A stretch of DNA of 64,000 nucleotides from Bacteroidales bacterium (GCA_024681475.1 JAILAT010000037.1:24077-88076), one strand, 5' to 3'. Counted from the first letter of the stretch, positions 10,135 to 19,699 are shown. A program made the numbers and translations. Notes: generated from the sequence alone by a model not told the origin.

Positions 10135-11043
10135 TTAGGGAACCAGCACTTTGAGCGACTTGTTGGAATTCTTGAAGTGCAGCTCTTTGCCGATGAACTC
10201 GCCTTCGCCGTCGATGTTGACCCACTCTTCTTCGTTGTTGTACACCGTCACCTCGCGGGCTTTGTACATCTCCACATGTTGCGACAGCTCGAAGTGGTTC
10301 AGATAGAGCAACGGCGCCGTCATGGGCAGGTGTATCAGCGGTATTTTGTCGACGATGCAGATGTCTATCAGGCCGTCGTCCAGTTTGGCCAGTGGCGCAA
10401 TGGCTGTGTTGAAGCCGAACTGGTTGGAGTTAGCAAAACTGATGAACCATGCTTTGCGCTCCACCTCGCGGTCGTCGATCTTCATTTTGTAGGTCTGCTC
10501 TTTGTAGGTGGGGTAGTCGTTCAGTATTATGCGGGCATAAGCCTGAAGGCCACGCAGTTTGGCATCCTGCATACGTCGTGCCACCAGTGCGTCGAAGCCG
10601 ACGCCGGCGATGCTGGCGATGATGTGGCTGTGGCTCTCTCCGTCTTTCTCGGGGTTGTTGGACACTGTGATGGTGTCGATGGTGGCGACGTTGTATTTGT
10701 TCAGTATCTCTACGGCGTGGCTGGGCGTCAGCGGGATGTGCAGATTGCGTGCCAGTCCGTTGCCGCTGCCGCAGGGTATGATGCCCATGGCGACGTCGGT
10801 GCCCGACAGGCTGGTGGCGACGTCGTTCACGCTGCCGTCGCCGCCCACAGCGACGATGGCGTCGAAGCATCCCTGCTCCACGGCTTCACGAGCCAGCTGT
10901 TTGCCGTGGTGGCTGAATTCGGTGTAGCGAACGGAATAGTCGAGTGCCCTGTGGTCCAGATATTTTTCTATGACGTTCTCGATATTCTTCTGCTTGCCGA
11001 TGCCCGACACGGGGTTGACGATGAAAAGGATGCTGTGTTTCAT
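10135..11043 (-). CDS. diacylglycerol kinase family lipid kinase (YegS/DgkB-like)
   Basis: Soluble lipid kinase of the DAGK catalytic family, 302 residues. The nucleotide-binding motif is AVGGDGSVNDVATSL and the substrate loop is IIPCGSGNGLARNL; the N-terminal IVNPVSGIGKQ is the conserved phosphate-binding strand. The C-terminal sandwich domain includes LDDGLIDICIVDKIPL. It starts four bases after the stop of the LtaS-like gene, so the two are almost certainly co-translated. In Gram-positive bacteria DgkB rephosphorylates the diacylglycerol released by LtaS; the same coupling is inferred here. Confidence 0.88.
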   Translation of the reverse strand: MKHSILFIVNPVSGIGKQKNIENVIEKYLDHRALDYSVRYTEFSHHGKQLAREAVEQGCFDAIVAVGGDGSVNDVATSLSGTDVAMGIIPCGSGNGLARNLHIPLTPSHAVEILNKYNVATIDTITVSNNPEKDGESHSHIIASIAGVGFDALVARRMQDAKLRGLQAYARIILNDYPTYKEQTYKMKIDDREVERKAWFISFANSNQFGFNTAIAPLAKLDDGLIDICIVDKIPLIHLPMTAPLLYLNHFELSQHVEMYKAREVTVYNNEEEWVNIDGEGEFIGKELHFKNSNKSLKVLVP

Positions 11044-11047
11044 GGTG

Positions 11048-13042
11048 TTACTGTTGCTCTTGTGCTGATTGCGATTGGGCGTTTGCTTTCTGTGTCGCTT
11101 TGGGTGTAAGGCTGTTGCTTTGCATCCGCTGCGCGTACTGTTGCAGGATGGCTTTCAGCAAGGCTATGCCGCCGTCGCTGTCTACCTCACGGCTCTTGCC
11201 GTGGCTCATCTCCATGAGCGACACGCCCGACTGGTTGATGAGTTGATAGTATCCGCTGCCGTAGGCTACCTGGAAGCCGTCGGGGCGTTGGAACACGCTG
11301 CTGCCGAAGGCGATACAAGTCTCGTCGATGCCCAGATAGTCTATCAGCGTGGGCATCACGTCGGCCTGCTGCATCACACGGTCGCTGCGCAGACCCTCAG
11401 GATGTTGCGGGTCGAAGACCATCATGGGGATGCGGTACATGCCGGCAGGTGTGTTGAACTCCTTGCTGATGGCAGGACCCGGATGGTCGCCCATGAAGAG
11501 GAAGATGGTGTTCTCGTACCATGCTTCTTGCGAGGCGGCCTCGAAGAACTTGCGCAGTGCGTGGTCCACATAGCCGATGGTCTCCAGAATGGGGTGTTCG
11601 CCTTGTTTGAACACGCCGATGTGTTCCTCGGGAATGGAGTAGGGGTGGTGCGACGAGATGGTGAAGATGCCCGAGAAGAAAGGCTCGGGGCAGCGGCTGA
11701 GCTGACGAGCGGTGAATTGCAGATAGGGCTCGTCGTAGATGCCCCAACAGTCGTCCACCTTGCTCTGGTCGGGGAACTCATTCTGGCCATAGTAGGCGTC
11801 GAAGCCCACCTTGTAGCAGAAGGCGTCGAAACCCATCACACCGTTGTATGAGCCGTGGAAGAACGAGGTGTTGTAGCCGTAGTTCTTAAGTATCTTGGGC
11901 AGACCGTAGAGGTCGTTGCCGCCGAATGACGACATGGTGAAAGGCTTGTCGGTAAGCGTCGGCATCGAGGCCATGATGGCGGGGATGGACTCGATGGATT
12001 TCTTGCCGTTGGAGTAGCCCTGGAACAGGATACTGTGGTGCGACAGTGAGTCGAGGAACGGCGCATAGCATTCCTTCAGGCTGTCGTTGTAGAAGTTGAG
12101 GTATTCCTGAGCGAAACCTTCCAATACGAAGATGACCACGTTCTTTCGGCGGGGGTAGCTGAGGCTGTCCTGGCCGACGTAACTGGTCATGCCGCCGCCG
12201 GCAGTGAAGTAGCCGTAGCTGGTAGGCTGTGTGTTGTTGGCCTCGTTGGCAAGGGGTACGAACAGGGGGTCGAACAGCTGGCGTGCCTCGTCGTCGCCCA
12301 TGAAGGTCAGCTCTTCAACATTGAGGTCGGGCTGGCCGAAGGTGCGGATAATGTTGTAAGGCGAGTTGAAGACCATCGGCGTGTTCTGCATCTGGCAGTA
12401 TTTGGCCGAATCGTTGAGGCCTATCCAGTGGCGCTGGAATCCGCCGCGCACCAGCACGAAGGCCACCAGCAGTCCCACAACCATTCCTATTATATCGTTG
12501 GTGTGGCGACGGTCGAAATCTTTTTTGGGTGGGAACGCCGTCTTGTGTGAGAGAAGGCAGAAGAAAAGGATGATGCACAGTCCGCTGACAGTGGTGGGCC
12601 AAAAGTCCACAAGGAAGCGCGGTATCAGTGACCCCATCTGGCCGCCGACACCCATATAGGCGAACATCTCGCTGCTCATGCGACGATAGGTGAACTGGAA
12701 ATAGGCGACATCCACCTGGTTGACAACCAACACGGTGAGCATGGGGATGAGATACAGGATGTCGCTGATGCAGCGGTACAGCTTGTTCCAGCGAAAGCGG
12801 AAAGGCAGCAGGTTCAGCAGCAGCCACGGCAGCAGCACCAGCGTCAGCGTGGCCAGGCCGAAGCGTATGTTGCCCCACACGATGCCCATGGCCTCGCCGA
12901 AGCCGTCAACTTGGAAGTGCTGTGTGTTGAGCAGGTAGAAAAACAGCTGCGTGAGCAGCAAGGCTACCAGTGCCCATATCATTTTGATGGTGATGTAGTG
13001 ATATACGTTACCCGTATGCCACCAATAATTCTTTTGTCTCAT
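11048..13042 (-). CDS. LtaS-like phosphoglycerol transferase (membrane sulfatase family)
   Basis: Inner-membrane protein of 664 residues. Five hydrophobic helices fill about residues 15-200 (for example MIWALVALLLTQLFFYLL and LATLTLVLLPWLLLNLL), followed by a periplasmic alkaline-phosphatase-superfamily domain. The latter starts with VVIFVLEGFAQEY (metal Glu), has the nucleophile region GKKSIESIPAIMASMP with Ser where Firmicute LtaS has Thr, and the metal motif FMGDHPGP, and contains ISSHHPYSIP. Relatives transfer phosphoglycerol or phosphoethanolamine from phospholipid to a glycan or lipid acceptor. It lies between gldB (13 bases) and the lipid kinase (4 bases). The acceptor is unknown. Confidence 0.88.
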   Translation of the reverse strand: MRQKNYWWHTGNVYHYITIKMIWALVALLLTQLFFYLLNTQHFQVDGFGEAMGIVWGNIRFGLATLTLVLLPWLLLNLLPFRFRWNKLYRCISDILYLIPMLTVLVVNQVDVAYFQFTYRRMSSEMFAYMGVGGQMGSLIPRFLVDFWPTTVSGLCIILFFCLLSHKTAFPPKKDFDRRHTNDIIGMVVGLLVAFVLVRGGFQRHWIGLNDSAKYCQMQNTPMVFNSPYNIIRTFGQPDLNVEELTFMGDDEARQLFDPLFVPLANEANNTQPTSYGYFTAGGGMTSYVGQDSLSYPRRKNVVIFVLEGFAQEYLNFYNDSLKECYAPFLDSLSHHSILFQGYSNGKKSIESIPAIMASMPTLTDKPFTMSSFGGNDLYGLPKILKNYGYNTSFFHGSYNGVMGFDAFCYKVGFDAYYGQNEFPDQSKVDDCWGIYDEPYLQFTARQLSRCPEPFFSGIFTISSHHPYSIPEEHIGVFKQGEHPILETIGYVDHALRKFFEAASQEAWYENTIFLFMGDHPGPAISKEFNTPAGMYRIPMMVFDPQHPEGLRSDRVMQQADVMPTLIDYLGIDETCIAFGSSVFQRPDGFQVAYGSGYYQLINQSGVSLMEMSHGKSREVDSDGGIALLKAILQQYAQRMQSNSLTPKATQKANAQSQSAQEQQ

Positions 13043-13055
13043 GTCTCAGTTTCTT

Positions 13056-14057
13056 TCAAGGTTTGTATTCTGATGCCAACAAGATGCCTTGCGAGTCTTT
13101 GTTTTCAAAAAGCTCCTTAAGGCTTACTTTGTTGTTTTTCATGTAACTCTTAACTATCTGCCAGCCGATGTAGTCTGTTGTTCGCGGTGCCGAGTCGCTG
13201 AAGGCGTTGGTCTTGGGAGCCTCGTCCACGAAATTGTGGAAGTGGTTGAAATCCTGGTCGTAGAGCAGGTTGTGTTGGATGAAGTAGCCCCACACGTTGC
13301 TCTCGTTTTTCTTCATCCACTCCATCTGCTCAGGGGTGTAGCGCAGTTTCAGGTAGTCGGCTTTGTCGGGCATCACCTGGTCCAGGAAATACAACGCCTT
13401 GCCTTCGGCAATCATGAGGTCCAGCATGGTGAAGCCGTTCTCGTCGGGGGCAGCGATGTATTGGTGCGCTATGGCTGTCATCACGTCGCTGGCCAGATAG
13501 GCGCTGTCGCTGAGCTCGACGATATACATGGGCAGGTTGAAGTAGGCGTAGTCTTCCATCTCGCCCAATGCATATTGGTCCAGACTGATCAGAACGCTCT
13601 TGCTTTCGCGGTCGGCGACAATGCGTTCCGGATACATGAACCAGGCCGTTACCCAAGTGGCAATGTGCTGTACCTCAATATCTTCGTCCAGTTTGTGCGC
13701 TTTGGCCAGGGCTACGCCCAGCTCTTTCTCCAGCCAACTCAGGTCGGCATATCGCTGATGGGTCCTGACATAGATGTCGTGTACCACGCTGTCGTTCAGG
13801 AATCCCTGAAGATCAGCCATATATTGCGGGTCGTTGGGGTAGACGGGGGGCAGCAGCGGGCTCTGGAACTGCATGGAGAAGTCGTTGAGCGCCGTGCCCA
13901 GCTGGTCGGCAGGCGTTGCGAAGAGTGTCTCCTCGTAGCGCAGAATGCTCACACCCTCCTTCGAAGAGGATGTTTTGCCCTCTTTGCACGACACCAAGGT
14001 GAGTGCAGAGATAACTGACAATAAGCTGAATATTATTATATTGCGTTTCGTTATCAT
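13056..14057 (-). CDS. gldB: gliding motility lipoprotein GldB
   Basis: Lipoprotein of 333 residues matching GldB. The start is the ATG at 14057 (MITKRNIIIFSLLSVIS), leading to lipobox LTLVS-C; the ORF-maximum start is inside the promoter region. Family features are the N-terminal RYEETLF, the central LEKELGVALAKAH and the C-terminal segments PRTTDYIGWQIVKSYM and LKELFENKDSQGILLASEYKP. GldB is essential for gliding and associated with T9SS assembly in Flavobacterium; in non-gliding Bacteroidales its role is less clear. It heads an operon with the LtaS-like and lipid-kinase genes. Confidence 0.85.
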   Translation of the reverse strand: MITKRNIIIFSLLSVISALTLVSCKEGKTSSSKEGVSILRYEETLFATPADQLGTALNDFSMQFQSPLLPPVYPNDPQYMADLQGFLNDSVVHDIYVRTHQRYADLSWLEKELGVALAKAHKLDEDIEVQHIATWVTAWFMYPERIVADRESKSVLISLDQYALGEMEDYAYFNLPMYIVELSDSAYLASDVMTAIAHQYIAAPDENGFTMLDLMIAEGKALYFLDQVMPDKADYLKLRYTPEQMEWMKKNESNVWGYFIQHNLLYDQDFNHFHNFVDEAPKTNAFSDSAPRTTDYIGWQIVKSYMKNNKVSLKELFENKDSQGILLASEYKP

Positions 14058-14083
14058 GCCAAAATTTTCATTGAAAACGTTTG

Positions 14084-14091
14084 CAAAAATA
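14084..14091 (-). promoter_or_regulatory. promoter -7 element for gldB operon
   Basis: Minus strand TATTTTTG, 27 bases before the gldB start. No convincing -33 TTTG. Confidence 0.55.
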
Positions 14092-14150
14092 CACAAAAAA
14101 AATGATATGGCGTTTTTTATTATTATTAGGTGCAGAATTGATTAAATGGA

Positions 14151-14181
14151 AATCCCGCAAGTCGTTGTGACTTGCGGGATT
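14151..14181 (-). terminator. terminator hairpin after the DUF349 gene
   Basis: 13-bp perfect arms AATCCCGCAAGTC (14151-14163) and GACTTGCGGGATT (14169-14181) with a 5-base loop; T-rich on the minus-strand exit side. Confidence 0.75.
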
Positions 14182-14220
14182 CGTCGTTATAGGTCGGTCC
14201 AGCGGTGTGCTGGTCGTCGG

Positions 14221-16308
14221 CTATTCTTTGTTTTCGCCATTGGCGGCGTCGTTTTTCTCGGCCTTGTTGCCCTCGTTGAGGATACGCAGCTTGGCCTGCA
14301 GCAGGGCTATCTCCTGTTTGGCTTTCTGCACCTTCTTCTCAAACTCTTCCTTCAGCAGGTCGGCCTGTTTCGAGCTGGCGAAGAAGCCCATGTTGTTGTC
14401 CAGCAGCTTGATTTCGTCGTGCAGATGCTGTATCTGCTCCTGAATCTTCTCACGCTCGCTGTTCATGGCGCGGGTGTCGCCCATCACATTGCGCACGCGC
14501 TCGCGGTAGGCATCGGCCTCGGCTTCGCGGGCACTGATTTTCAGCTGCTCGAAGAGTCCGTTGATGGTGTTGCGGAAGTCGGTCTGCAGACGCTGCTTCT
14601 CGCTGATGGGCACAAATCCCACCTCCATCCAGCGGCGCTGGAAGTCTTTCAGTATGTTCAGGTTCTCCTCCTTGTCGTCGCCGAACTGGGTGGCTTTCAG
14701 TTCTGCCAGGATGGCTTCCTTCTTCTCCAGGTTCTCCTGCTCGGAGCCGCGCAAGTTGTTGTAGTATGCCGATTTGCGAGCGAAAAACTCGTCGCAGGCT
14801 TTGCGGAAACGCTGCCACACTTTGTCGCTCACCTTGCGGCTCACGGCACCGATGTTCTTCCACTCGTTCTGCAGCTGCAGCAACTCTTCGGTGGCTTTCT
14901 TCCAGTCCTCGCGGCTGGCGATGGCCTCGGCCTGGAGGCAAAGGTCTATCTTCTTGTTATAGTTCTCGGTCTGCTCGTCCTTGAGGGAGTCGAAGTACTG
15001 CTTCTTCTCGGTGTAGAAACGGTCGATGGTGCCTTTGAACTGTTCCCAGATGGTCTCGTTCTGCTCCTTGGGCACCGGGCCGATGGTCTTCCACAGTTTC
15101 AGCAGCTCGTCGAGCGATGCCGAGGTGTCGTTCCACTGCTTCATGGAGGTGGGTTTCTCGGCGGTCAGCTCGTTCACCTTCTCCACCAGCGCCTGCTTTG
15201 CCAACAGGTTCTTCTCCAACTCGCCGCGACGCTGCTCGTAGTACTGGCGGCGACGCTCGTCGATTTGGTTGGCGGCGGTGCGGAAACGGGTCCAGATCTC
15301 CTCGTTCTGCTCAGCGGGGACAGGACCGATTTCGCGCCACTGCTCGCGTAGGCTCTGTAACTCCTTGAATGCTTTGGTGATGGAGGGCTCCACGATGAGC
15401 TCTTCGACTTTTTCGCACAGCAAGGTCTTGCTCTCCAGGTTCTTGCGCTGGTCGAGTAGCATGAGTTCTTTGTTCATGCGCACTTTGTTGAAGAACTGTT
15501 CCACCATGAAATGGTAACTCTGCCACAGCGTGTTGAGCTCGGTGCGGGGCACTTCGCCGATGGTTTTCCACTTGTCCTGGATGGCGTTGAACTGGTCGTA
15601 GGTCTCCTTGAGGCTCTCGTTGTCGCTGTCAATCAGCGTGCGAAGCTCTTCGAGCACAGCCTTTTTCAGCTCCAGGTTCTTCTGTTTGGCTGCTTCGACC
15701 TCATTGATATGTTTCTGGCGACGTTCGCGGTAGACGTTGTAGACCTTGTGGTATGCGTCGGCCACGGGGTCGTCGGCAGGTTGATAGTCTTCTTTCAGAC
15801 CGCCGCCTTCGATGAATTGCTTGAATGCTTCTTCCTTGAAGGCCTTGTCGGCGTCGACAAAAGCAATCTTGATGCCGGCTACGCGGTTTTTGATTTTGGT
15901 GATGTCCTCTTCCTGCAGCAGCTCGCGCAGCGCTTCGGTGAGTTCTTCGCGGCTCATGCCGCTGTAGTCCACCGTGGGCTCCTGATAGGCGGCCTTCTCT
16001 TCGGCAGGAACGCTGTTGGGTTCCTCTGTCGGGGCAACCTCGGCGGCTGGCTCTTCGGCAGGTGTTTCGGACTCTTGAACCGTTTCAGCCTCAGCGGCTT
16101 GGGGTGCTGTCGGTTCGTCAGCTTGCGAGGGTTCAGCAGGGGTCTCTGCCAGTACTTCGGTAGCGGTTTCCGGAATGGTTTCCTCAGTTCCTGTAGGCTG
16201 TTGAGTCGCCTCAATGGCCTCGTTCTGCGTTTGTGGTGTCGCCTCGACAATTTCGGGGTTCATCGTGGAGGTTTCGTTGGTCACCACAGGTTCATTTGGT
16301 TGTTCCAT
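14221..16308 (-). CDS. DUF349 repeat protein
   Basis: Cytoplasmic protein of 695 residues built from about five DUF349 repeats, a helical module of unknown function common in Bacteroidetes. Each repeat is marked by a WKTIGxVP or similar turn (WKTIGEVPRTE, WREIGPVPAEQ, WKTIGPVPKEQ, WKNIGAVSRKV, WMEVGFVPISE) spaced about 75 residues. The N-terminal ~110 residues are low complexity, rich in Glu, Pro, Ala and Thr, and likely disordered; the last ~70 are coiled coil. It is transcribed alone from a well-formed promoter. No function is proposed. Confidence 0.88.
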   Translation of the reverse strand: MEQPNEPVVTNETSTMNPEIVEATPQTQNEAIEATQQPTGTEETIPETATEVLAETPAEPSQADEPTAPQAAEAETVQESETPAEEPAAEVAPTEEPNSVPAEEKAAYQEPTVDYSGMSREELTEALRELLQEEDITKIKNRVAGIKIAFVDADKAFKEEAFKQFIEGGGLKEDYQPADDPVADAYHKVYNVYRERRQKHINEVEAAKQKNLELKKAVLEELRTLIDSDNESLKETYDQFNAIQDKWKTIGEVPRTELNTLWQSYHFMVEQFFNKVRMNKELMLLDQRKNLESKTLLCEKVEELIVEPSITKAFKELQSLREQWREIGPVPAEQNEEIWTRFRTAANQIDERRRQYYEQRRGELEKNLLAKQALVEKVNELTAEKPTSMKQWNDTSASLDELLKLWKTIGPVPKEQNETIWEQFKGTIDRFYTEKKQYFDSLKDEQTENYNKKIDLCLQAEAIASREDWKKATEELLQLQNEWKNIGAVSRKVSDKVWQRFRKACDEFFARKSAYYNNLRGSEQENLEKKEAILAELKATQFGDDKEENLNILKDFQRRWMEVGFVPISEKQRLQTDFRNTINGLFEQLKISAREAEADAYRERVRNVMGDTRAMNSEREKIQEQIQHLHDEIKLLDNNMGFFASSKQADLLKEEFEKKVQKAKQEIALLQAKLRILNEGNKAEKNDAANGENKE

Positions 16309-16391
16309 CTCGTTTTAATTTAGGTTGTAACTTTTTGTTTTTTAATAGAATAAACGGTTTTATGCGTTTGGGTTTATCTTCTTTGGAGATG

Positions 16392-16424
16392 CAAAAATAC
16401 ACAAAAAAACGAAATGGAAGCAAA
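16392..16424 (-). promoter_or_regulatory. promoter for the DUF349 gene
   Basis: Minus strand: -33 TTTG (16421-16424), 21-bp spacer, -7 TATTTTTG (16392-16399). Leader about 80 nt. Confidence 0.65.
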
Positions 16425-16515
16425 AAGTTGTCCCGAAGCGTATTTTTTTTCTTCCCAAGACATGGGAAAAATGGCGGGATGTGGAGCCTGTCGTGATGGA
16501 AAGCGCTAGTTTTAG

Positions 16516-17124
16516 TTATCTTTCAGGCAGATGGCACTCTTCTTCGAGGAGTAGCGCCAGGACGTAATCGCGGTGGAGTTTGAGGAATCGCCGCTGTCTG
16601 GCTGTCGGACGCACCACGTCGCCAAAGAGGCTGCATTCGGGGTTGCGTGGCGAGCTGAAGTTGAGCGTCTGCGTGTCGAAGATGCCGGAGACAAGTGTCT
16701 GACGGTCGTGCTCCATGCGTTCGCCATGCAGGGTGTGGCGTACAGGGAAGGGGCTCTCCAAGGTGGTGATGAGGTTGGCAATGCGCTCGCCGGAGGTGAT
16801 GCCGTAGACAGCCAGCATGATGTCCCAGTATCCCAGTTCGGGCACCTGCTGCGCCTCCATGCGGTTGTTGTCGGCCAGCAGCCATGTCTCCATGCGCACG
16901 GGGTCCTGATGGCAGAAGATGCGGCATTCCACCTCCTGCTTGTCGAGTTGCACGGTGATGTTGGGCAGGCGCTCGAAGTGGCAGGCAAGCAGATCGTTGA
17001 GCATCCATGCCACACGCGGCAGCGCATGCTGGGTGCTCCACATCAGTGCGGTGGTGTTCTGCAACAGCTCGTCGCAGTATTCTTCGTCGTCGAATTCCAG
17101 TGTCTGTATTCTCTGTGCCATCAT
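16516..17124 (-). CDS. hypothetical protein, IPExxxVDY-like
   Basis: Protein of 202 residues (or 201 from the second ATG). Three long frames overlap here; this one is chosen because its composition is protein-like and its start overlaps the preceding stop (ATGATG at 17124-17119 containing the TGA of the radical SAM gene), which points to translational coupling. The sequence has AWMLNDLL near residue 40 and VPELGYWDIMLAVYG near residue 95, resembling the motif that names the Bacteroidetes IPExxxVDY family. No signal peptide or membrane segment. The family match is tentative and the function unknown. Confidence 0.6.
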   Translation of the reverse strand: MMAQRIQTLEFDDEEYCDELLQNTTALMWSTQHALPRVAWMLNDLLACHFERLPNITVQLDKQEVECRIFCHQDPVRMETWLLADNNRMEAQQVPELGYWDIMLAVYGITSGERIANLITTLESPFPVRHTLHGERMEHDRQTLVSGIFDTQTLNFSSPRNPECSLFGDVVRPTARQRRFLKLHRDYVLALLLEEECHLPER

Positions 17125-18029
17125 TCAAAAGTTATCTGTTCTCCAAAATGGGGCTTGTAGTTGTCGGCCGCCGTCAGTTCCTGCACCCAACCGCGTTCGA
17201 AGCCGAGGTCGAAGAAGGCTTCCACTACGCGCTCGTATTCGGCGGCTTCCAGCCGTCGGCCCAGCGCGTCGGGCAGGGCGGGCACGTCGGGCGGACAATA
17301 CTGCGCCATGAGCGAGACGTGCAGCCGAGTCGACAGGTTCTCGGCCAGCCACTGCAGGCAGCCGATGGAGTTCTCCACTTGTCCGGGCAGCACAAGGTGG
17401 CGTACTATCATGCCGCGGAATGCCAGCCCTTCGTCGGTGGGCAGCCCCGCGCCTTTTTGCGCGAACATCTCCAGCAGCGCCTCCTGGGCTCGCCGGGGAT
17501 AGTCGGCGGCGTGCGAATAGCGTGCCGCCAATGCGCTGTCGCTGTATTTGTAGTCGGGCAGCCAGATGTCCACATAGGGTGCCAGCATCTGCAAAGTCTC
17601 CACACGCTCGTAGCCACTGCTGTTGTAGACCACCGTGGGATGCAGGTCTCTGGCCCACAAGGCTTCCATCAGCGCCGGAATCTGGTCGGCATAGTGCGTG
17701 GCGGTCACCAGTCCCAGCATGTTCTCGGTCTCCGCCAGCCGCCTGGCGATGGCATCGACCACGGGCTCCATGCCACGGTGGCGCACCAGCCGCTCCTCGA
17801 CACACCGCCCCGAGATGGTGTGGTTCTGGCAGTATATGCACTGCAGGTTGCAGTGGGCAAAAAAGACGTTGCATATGCCGCGCTGTCCCGACAGCACGGG
17901 CTCCTCGCCGCGATGGACCACAATTTCGGCTACCTCCATCATGGCGCCGGCAGCCTTGCCGCAGAATCCGCGGCCTGCGGCACCTTCGGGGCATCCCCGT
18001 GGGCATACGGTGCAAAAGTCTTCTTCCAT
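17121..18029 (-). CDS. PflX-type radical SAM protein (COG1313)
   Basis: Radical SAM enzyme of 302 residues. The [4Fe-4S] site is CNLQCIYC (CxxxCxxC), preceded by GEEPVLSGQRG and followed by QNHTISG. The N-terminal Cys cluster CTVCPRGC...GFCG is typical of the PflX branch related to pyruvate formate-lyase activases. Other family segments are LVTATHYADQI, TVVYNSSGYERVE, VDIWLPDYKY and LVLPGQVENS. The start is the ATG at 18029 (MEEDFCTVCPRG); the longer frame begins in promoter DNA. The substrate is unknown. It overlaps the IPExxxVDY-like gene by four bases. Confidence 0.87.
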   Translation of the reverse strand: MEEDFCTVCPRGCPEGAAGRGFCGKAAGAMMEVAEIVVHRGEEPVLSGQRGICNVFFAHCNLQCIYCQNHTISGRCVEERLVRHRGMEPVVDAIARRLAETENMLGLVTATHYADQIPALMEALWARDLHPTVVYNSSGYERVETLQMLAPYVDIWLPDYKYSDSALAARYSHAADYPRRAQEALLEMFAQKGAGLPTDEGLAFRGMIVRHLVLPGQVENSIGCLQWLAENLSTRLHVSLMAQYCPPDVPALPDALGRRLEAAEYERVVEAFFDLGFERGWVQELTAADNYKPHFGEQITFE

Positions 18030-18116
18030 AATTCCTGTTGTTTTTTTACGGCTGTCAAAGGAGGCCTTTCTGGCCCCCCAAGCCACTACCTTCCAACGCC
18101 AAAAAGCAAAAAAAAT

Positions 18117-18147
18117 TTTGTCAGTTCGAAAATAAAATGTATCTTTG
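18117..18147 (+). promoter_or_regulatory. promoter for pepD
   Basis: -33 TTTG (18117-18120), 19-bp spacer, -7 TATCTTTG (18140-18147), 45 bases before the start. Confidence 0.75.
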
Positions 18148-18192
18148 TAGCCTGTTACGAACAAAATATTATTAAAATAAATACCTAATATT

Positions 18193-19644
18193 ATGACAAT
18201 CAAAGAACTGGAACCAAAAGAACTATGGGGTAATTTCTACTCCCTTACCCGTCAGCCGCGCCCTTCGAAGCATGAAGAGGCCGTTCGCAAATTCCTTGTG
18301 GACTGGGCTAAGAAGAAAAAAATCGACTGCCGTGTTGACAAAGTAGGTAACATCATCATGACCAAGCCCGCTACCAAGGGCATGGAGAAACGTCGCCCCG
18401 TCGTGCTGCAGGCTCACATGGACATGGTGCCCCAGGCCCGTGCCGGCAAAAAGCACGATTTTCTGAAAGATCCCATCGAGACCAAAATTGTTGACGATTG
18501 GGTATATGCATGCGATACCACTCTCGGTGCCGACGACGGCATGGGCGTGGCCGCCATCATGGCTGTCTTCGAGTCGAAGACCATCAAGCACGGTCCCCTC
18601 GAGGCCCTCATCACCACCGACGAAGAGACGGGCATGACCGGTGCTTTCGGTCTGAAAGCCAAAGAGCTGAAGGGCGAATTCCTGCTCAACCTCGACTCCG
18701 AGACCGAGGGCGAGCTCTATGTGGGCTGCGCTGGCGGCATCGATGCTACCATCAACATCCCCTACAAGACCGAGAAGGCTCCCAAGGACTATATGGCCTA
18801 TCGTGTCACCTTCGGTGGCCTCAAGGGCGGTCACTCGGGTATGGAGATCAATTCGGGTCGTGCCAATGTCAACAAGTTGATGTTCCGCCATCTGCGCTGG
18901 GTCGCCGAGTGCGGTCTGCGCATCATCAGCATCGATGGCGGCAATATGCGCAACGCCATCCCGCGCGATGCCGAAGCTGTCATCGCTTTCCCCAAGAAGA
19001 ACGAGAAATGCATCCTCGAGGAGCTCGACAAAGTGGCCGGCTGGGTCAAGAAAGAGCTCAATAGTGTGGAGCCCGACTTCTTCATGAAATATGAGCGCGT
19101 CCGTATGCCTCAGAATGTCATTACCAACGCCGACACGCAGAAGATTATCAACACGATGATGGTGGCTCCTAACGGCGTCATCCGCATGAGCCGCGACATG
19201 GAAGGCCTCGTGGAGACCTCCCTGAACCTCGCCATCGTCAAGACCACCGGCAAGGCTTTCACCGTTCAGGCACTGCTCCGCTCGTCGGTCGACACCGCCA
19301 AGGAGGCCCTCGCCGAGCGTCTCGTCTGCCTCGCCGAAATGGTTGGCGGCACCTGCAAACTGTCAGGAGCATATCCTGGCTGGAAGCCCAATATGCAGAG
19401 CCCGCTGCTGATGACCATGAAGCAGACCTACAAGAAACTCTACAAGAAGGAGCCCAAGGTGGTGGCTATCCACGCAGGCCTCGAGTGCGGTCTGCTCGGC
19501 GGCAAATACCCCGATATGGACATGATCTCCTTCGGCCCCACGCTGCAGAGCCCCCACAGCCCTGACGAGCGCGCCAACATACCCAGCTGCAAGAAGTTCT
19601 ACGACTATCTCGTGGCAGCTCTTGAGGCTATACCTGAGAAATAA
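18193..19644 (+). CDS. pepD: aminoacyl-histidine dipeptidase (M20 family)
   Basis: Dinuclear zinc dipeptidase of 483 residues that hydrolyses Xaa-His and related dipeptides in the cytoplasm. Metal and catalytic motifs are in order: VLQAHMDMVPQ, TLGADDGMGVAA, TTDEETGMTGA (catalytic Glu), LNLDSE and the late IHAGLECGLLGG; the dimerisation (lid) domain lies between about residues 210 and 370 with LKGGHSGMEI. Length matches PepD. Monocistronic, with a strong promoter and a weak terminator. Confidence 0.95.
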   Translation: MTIKELEPKELWGNFYSLTRQPRPSKHEEAVRKFLVDWAKKKKIDCRVDKVGNIIMTKPATKGMEKRRPVVLQAHMDMVPQARAGKKHDFLKDPIETKIVDDWVYACDTTLGADDGMGVAAIMAVFESKTIKHGPLEALITTDEETGMTGAFGLKAKELKGEFLLNLDSETEGELYVGCAGGIDATINIPYKTEKAPKDYMAYRVTFGGLKGGHSGMEINSGRANVNKLMFRHLRWVAECGLRIISIDGGNMRNAIPRDAEAVIAFPKKNEKCILEELDKVAGWVKKELNSVEPDFFMKYERVRMPQNVITNADTQKIINTMMVAPNGVIRMSRDMEGLVETSLNLAIVKTTGKAFTVQALLRSSVDTAKEALAERLVCLAEMVGGTCKLSGAYPGWKPNMQSPLLMTMKQTYKKLYKKEPKVVAIHAGLECGLLGGKYPDMDMISFGPTLQSPHSPDERANIPSCKKFYDYLVAALEAIPEK

Positions 19645-19669
19645 TAATCATTTTTCATAGCATGTATGT

Positions 19670-19699
19670 AAGGGACTGCGGCTCAACGCTGCAGCCCTT
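19670..19699 (+). terminator. probable terminator after pepD
   Basis: AAGGG-A-CTGC (19670-19679) pairs with GCAG-CCCTT (19691-19699) with one bulged A, followed by TTATT. The T run is weak. Confidence 0.45.
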
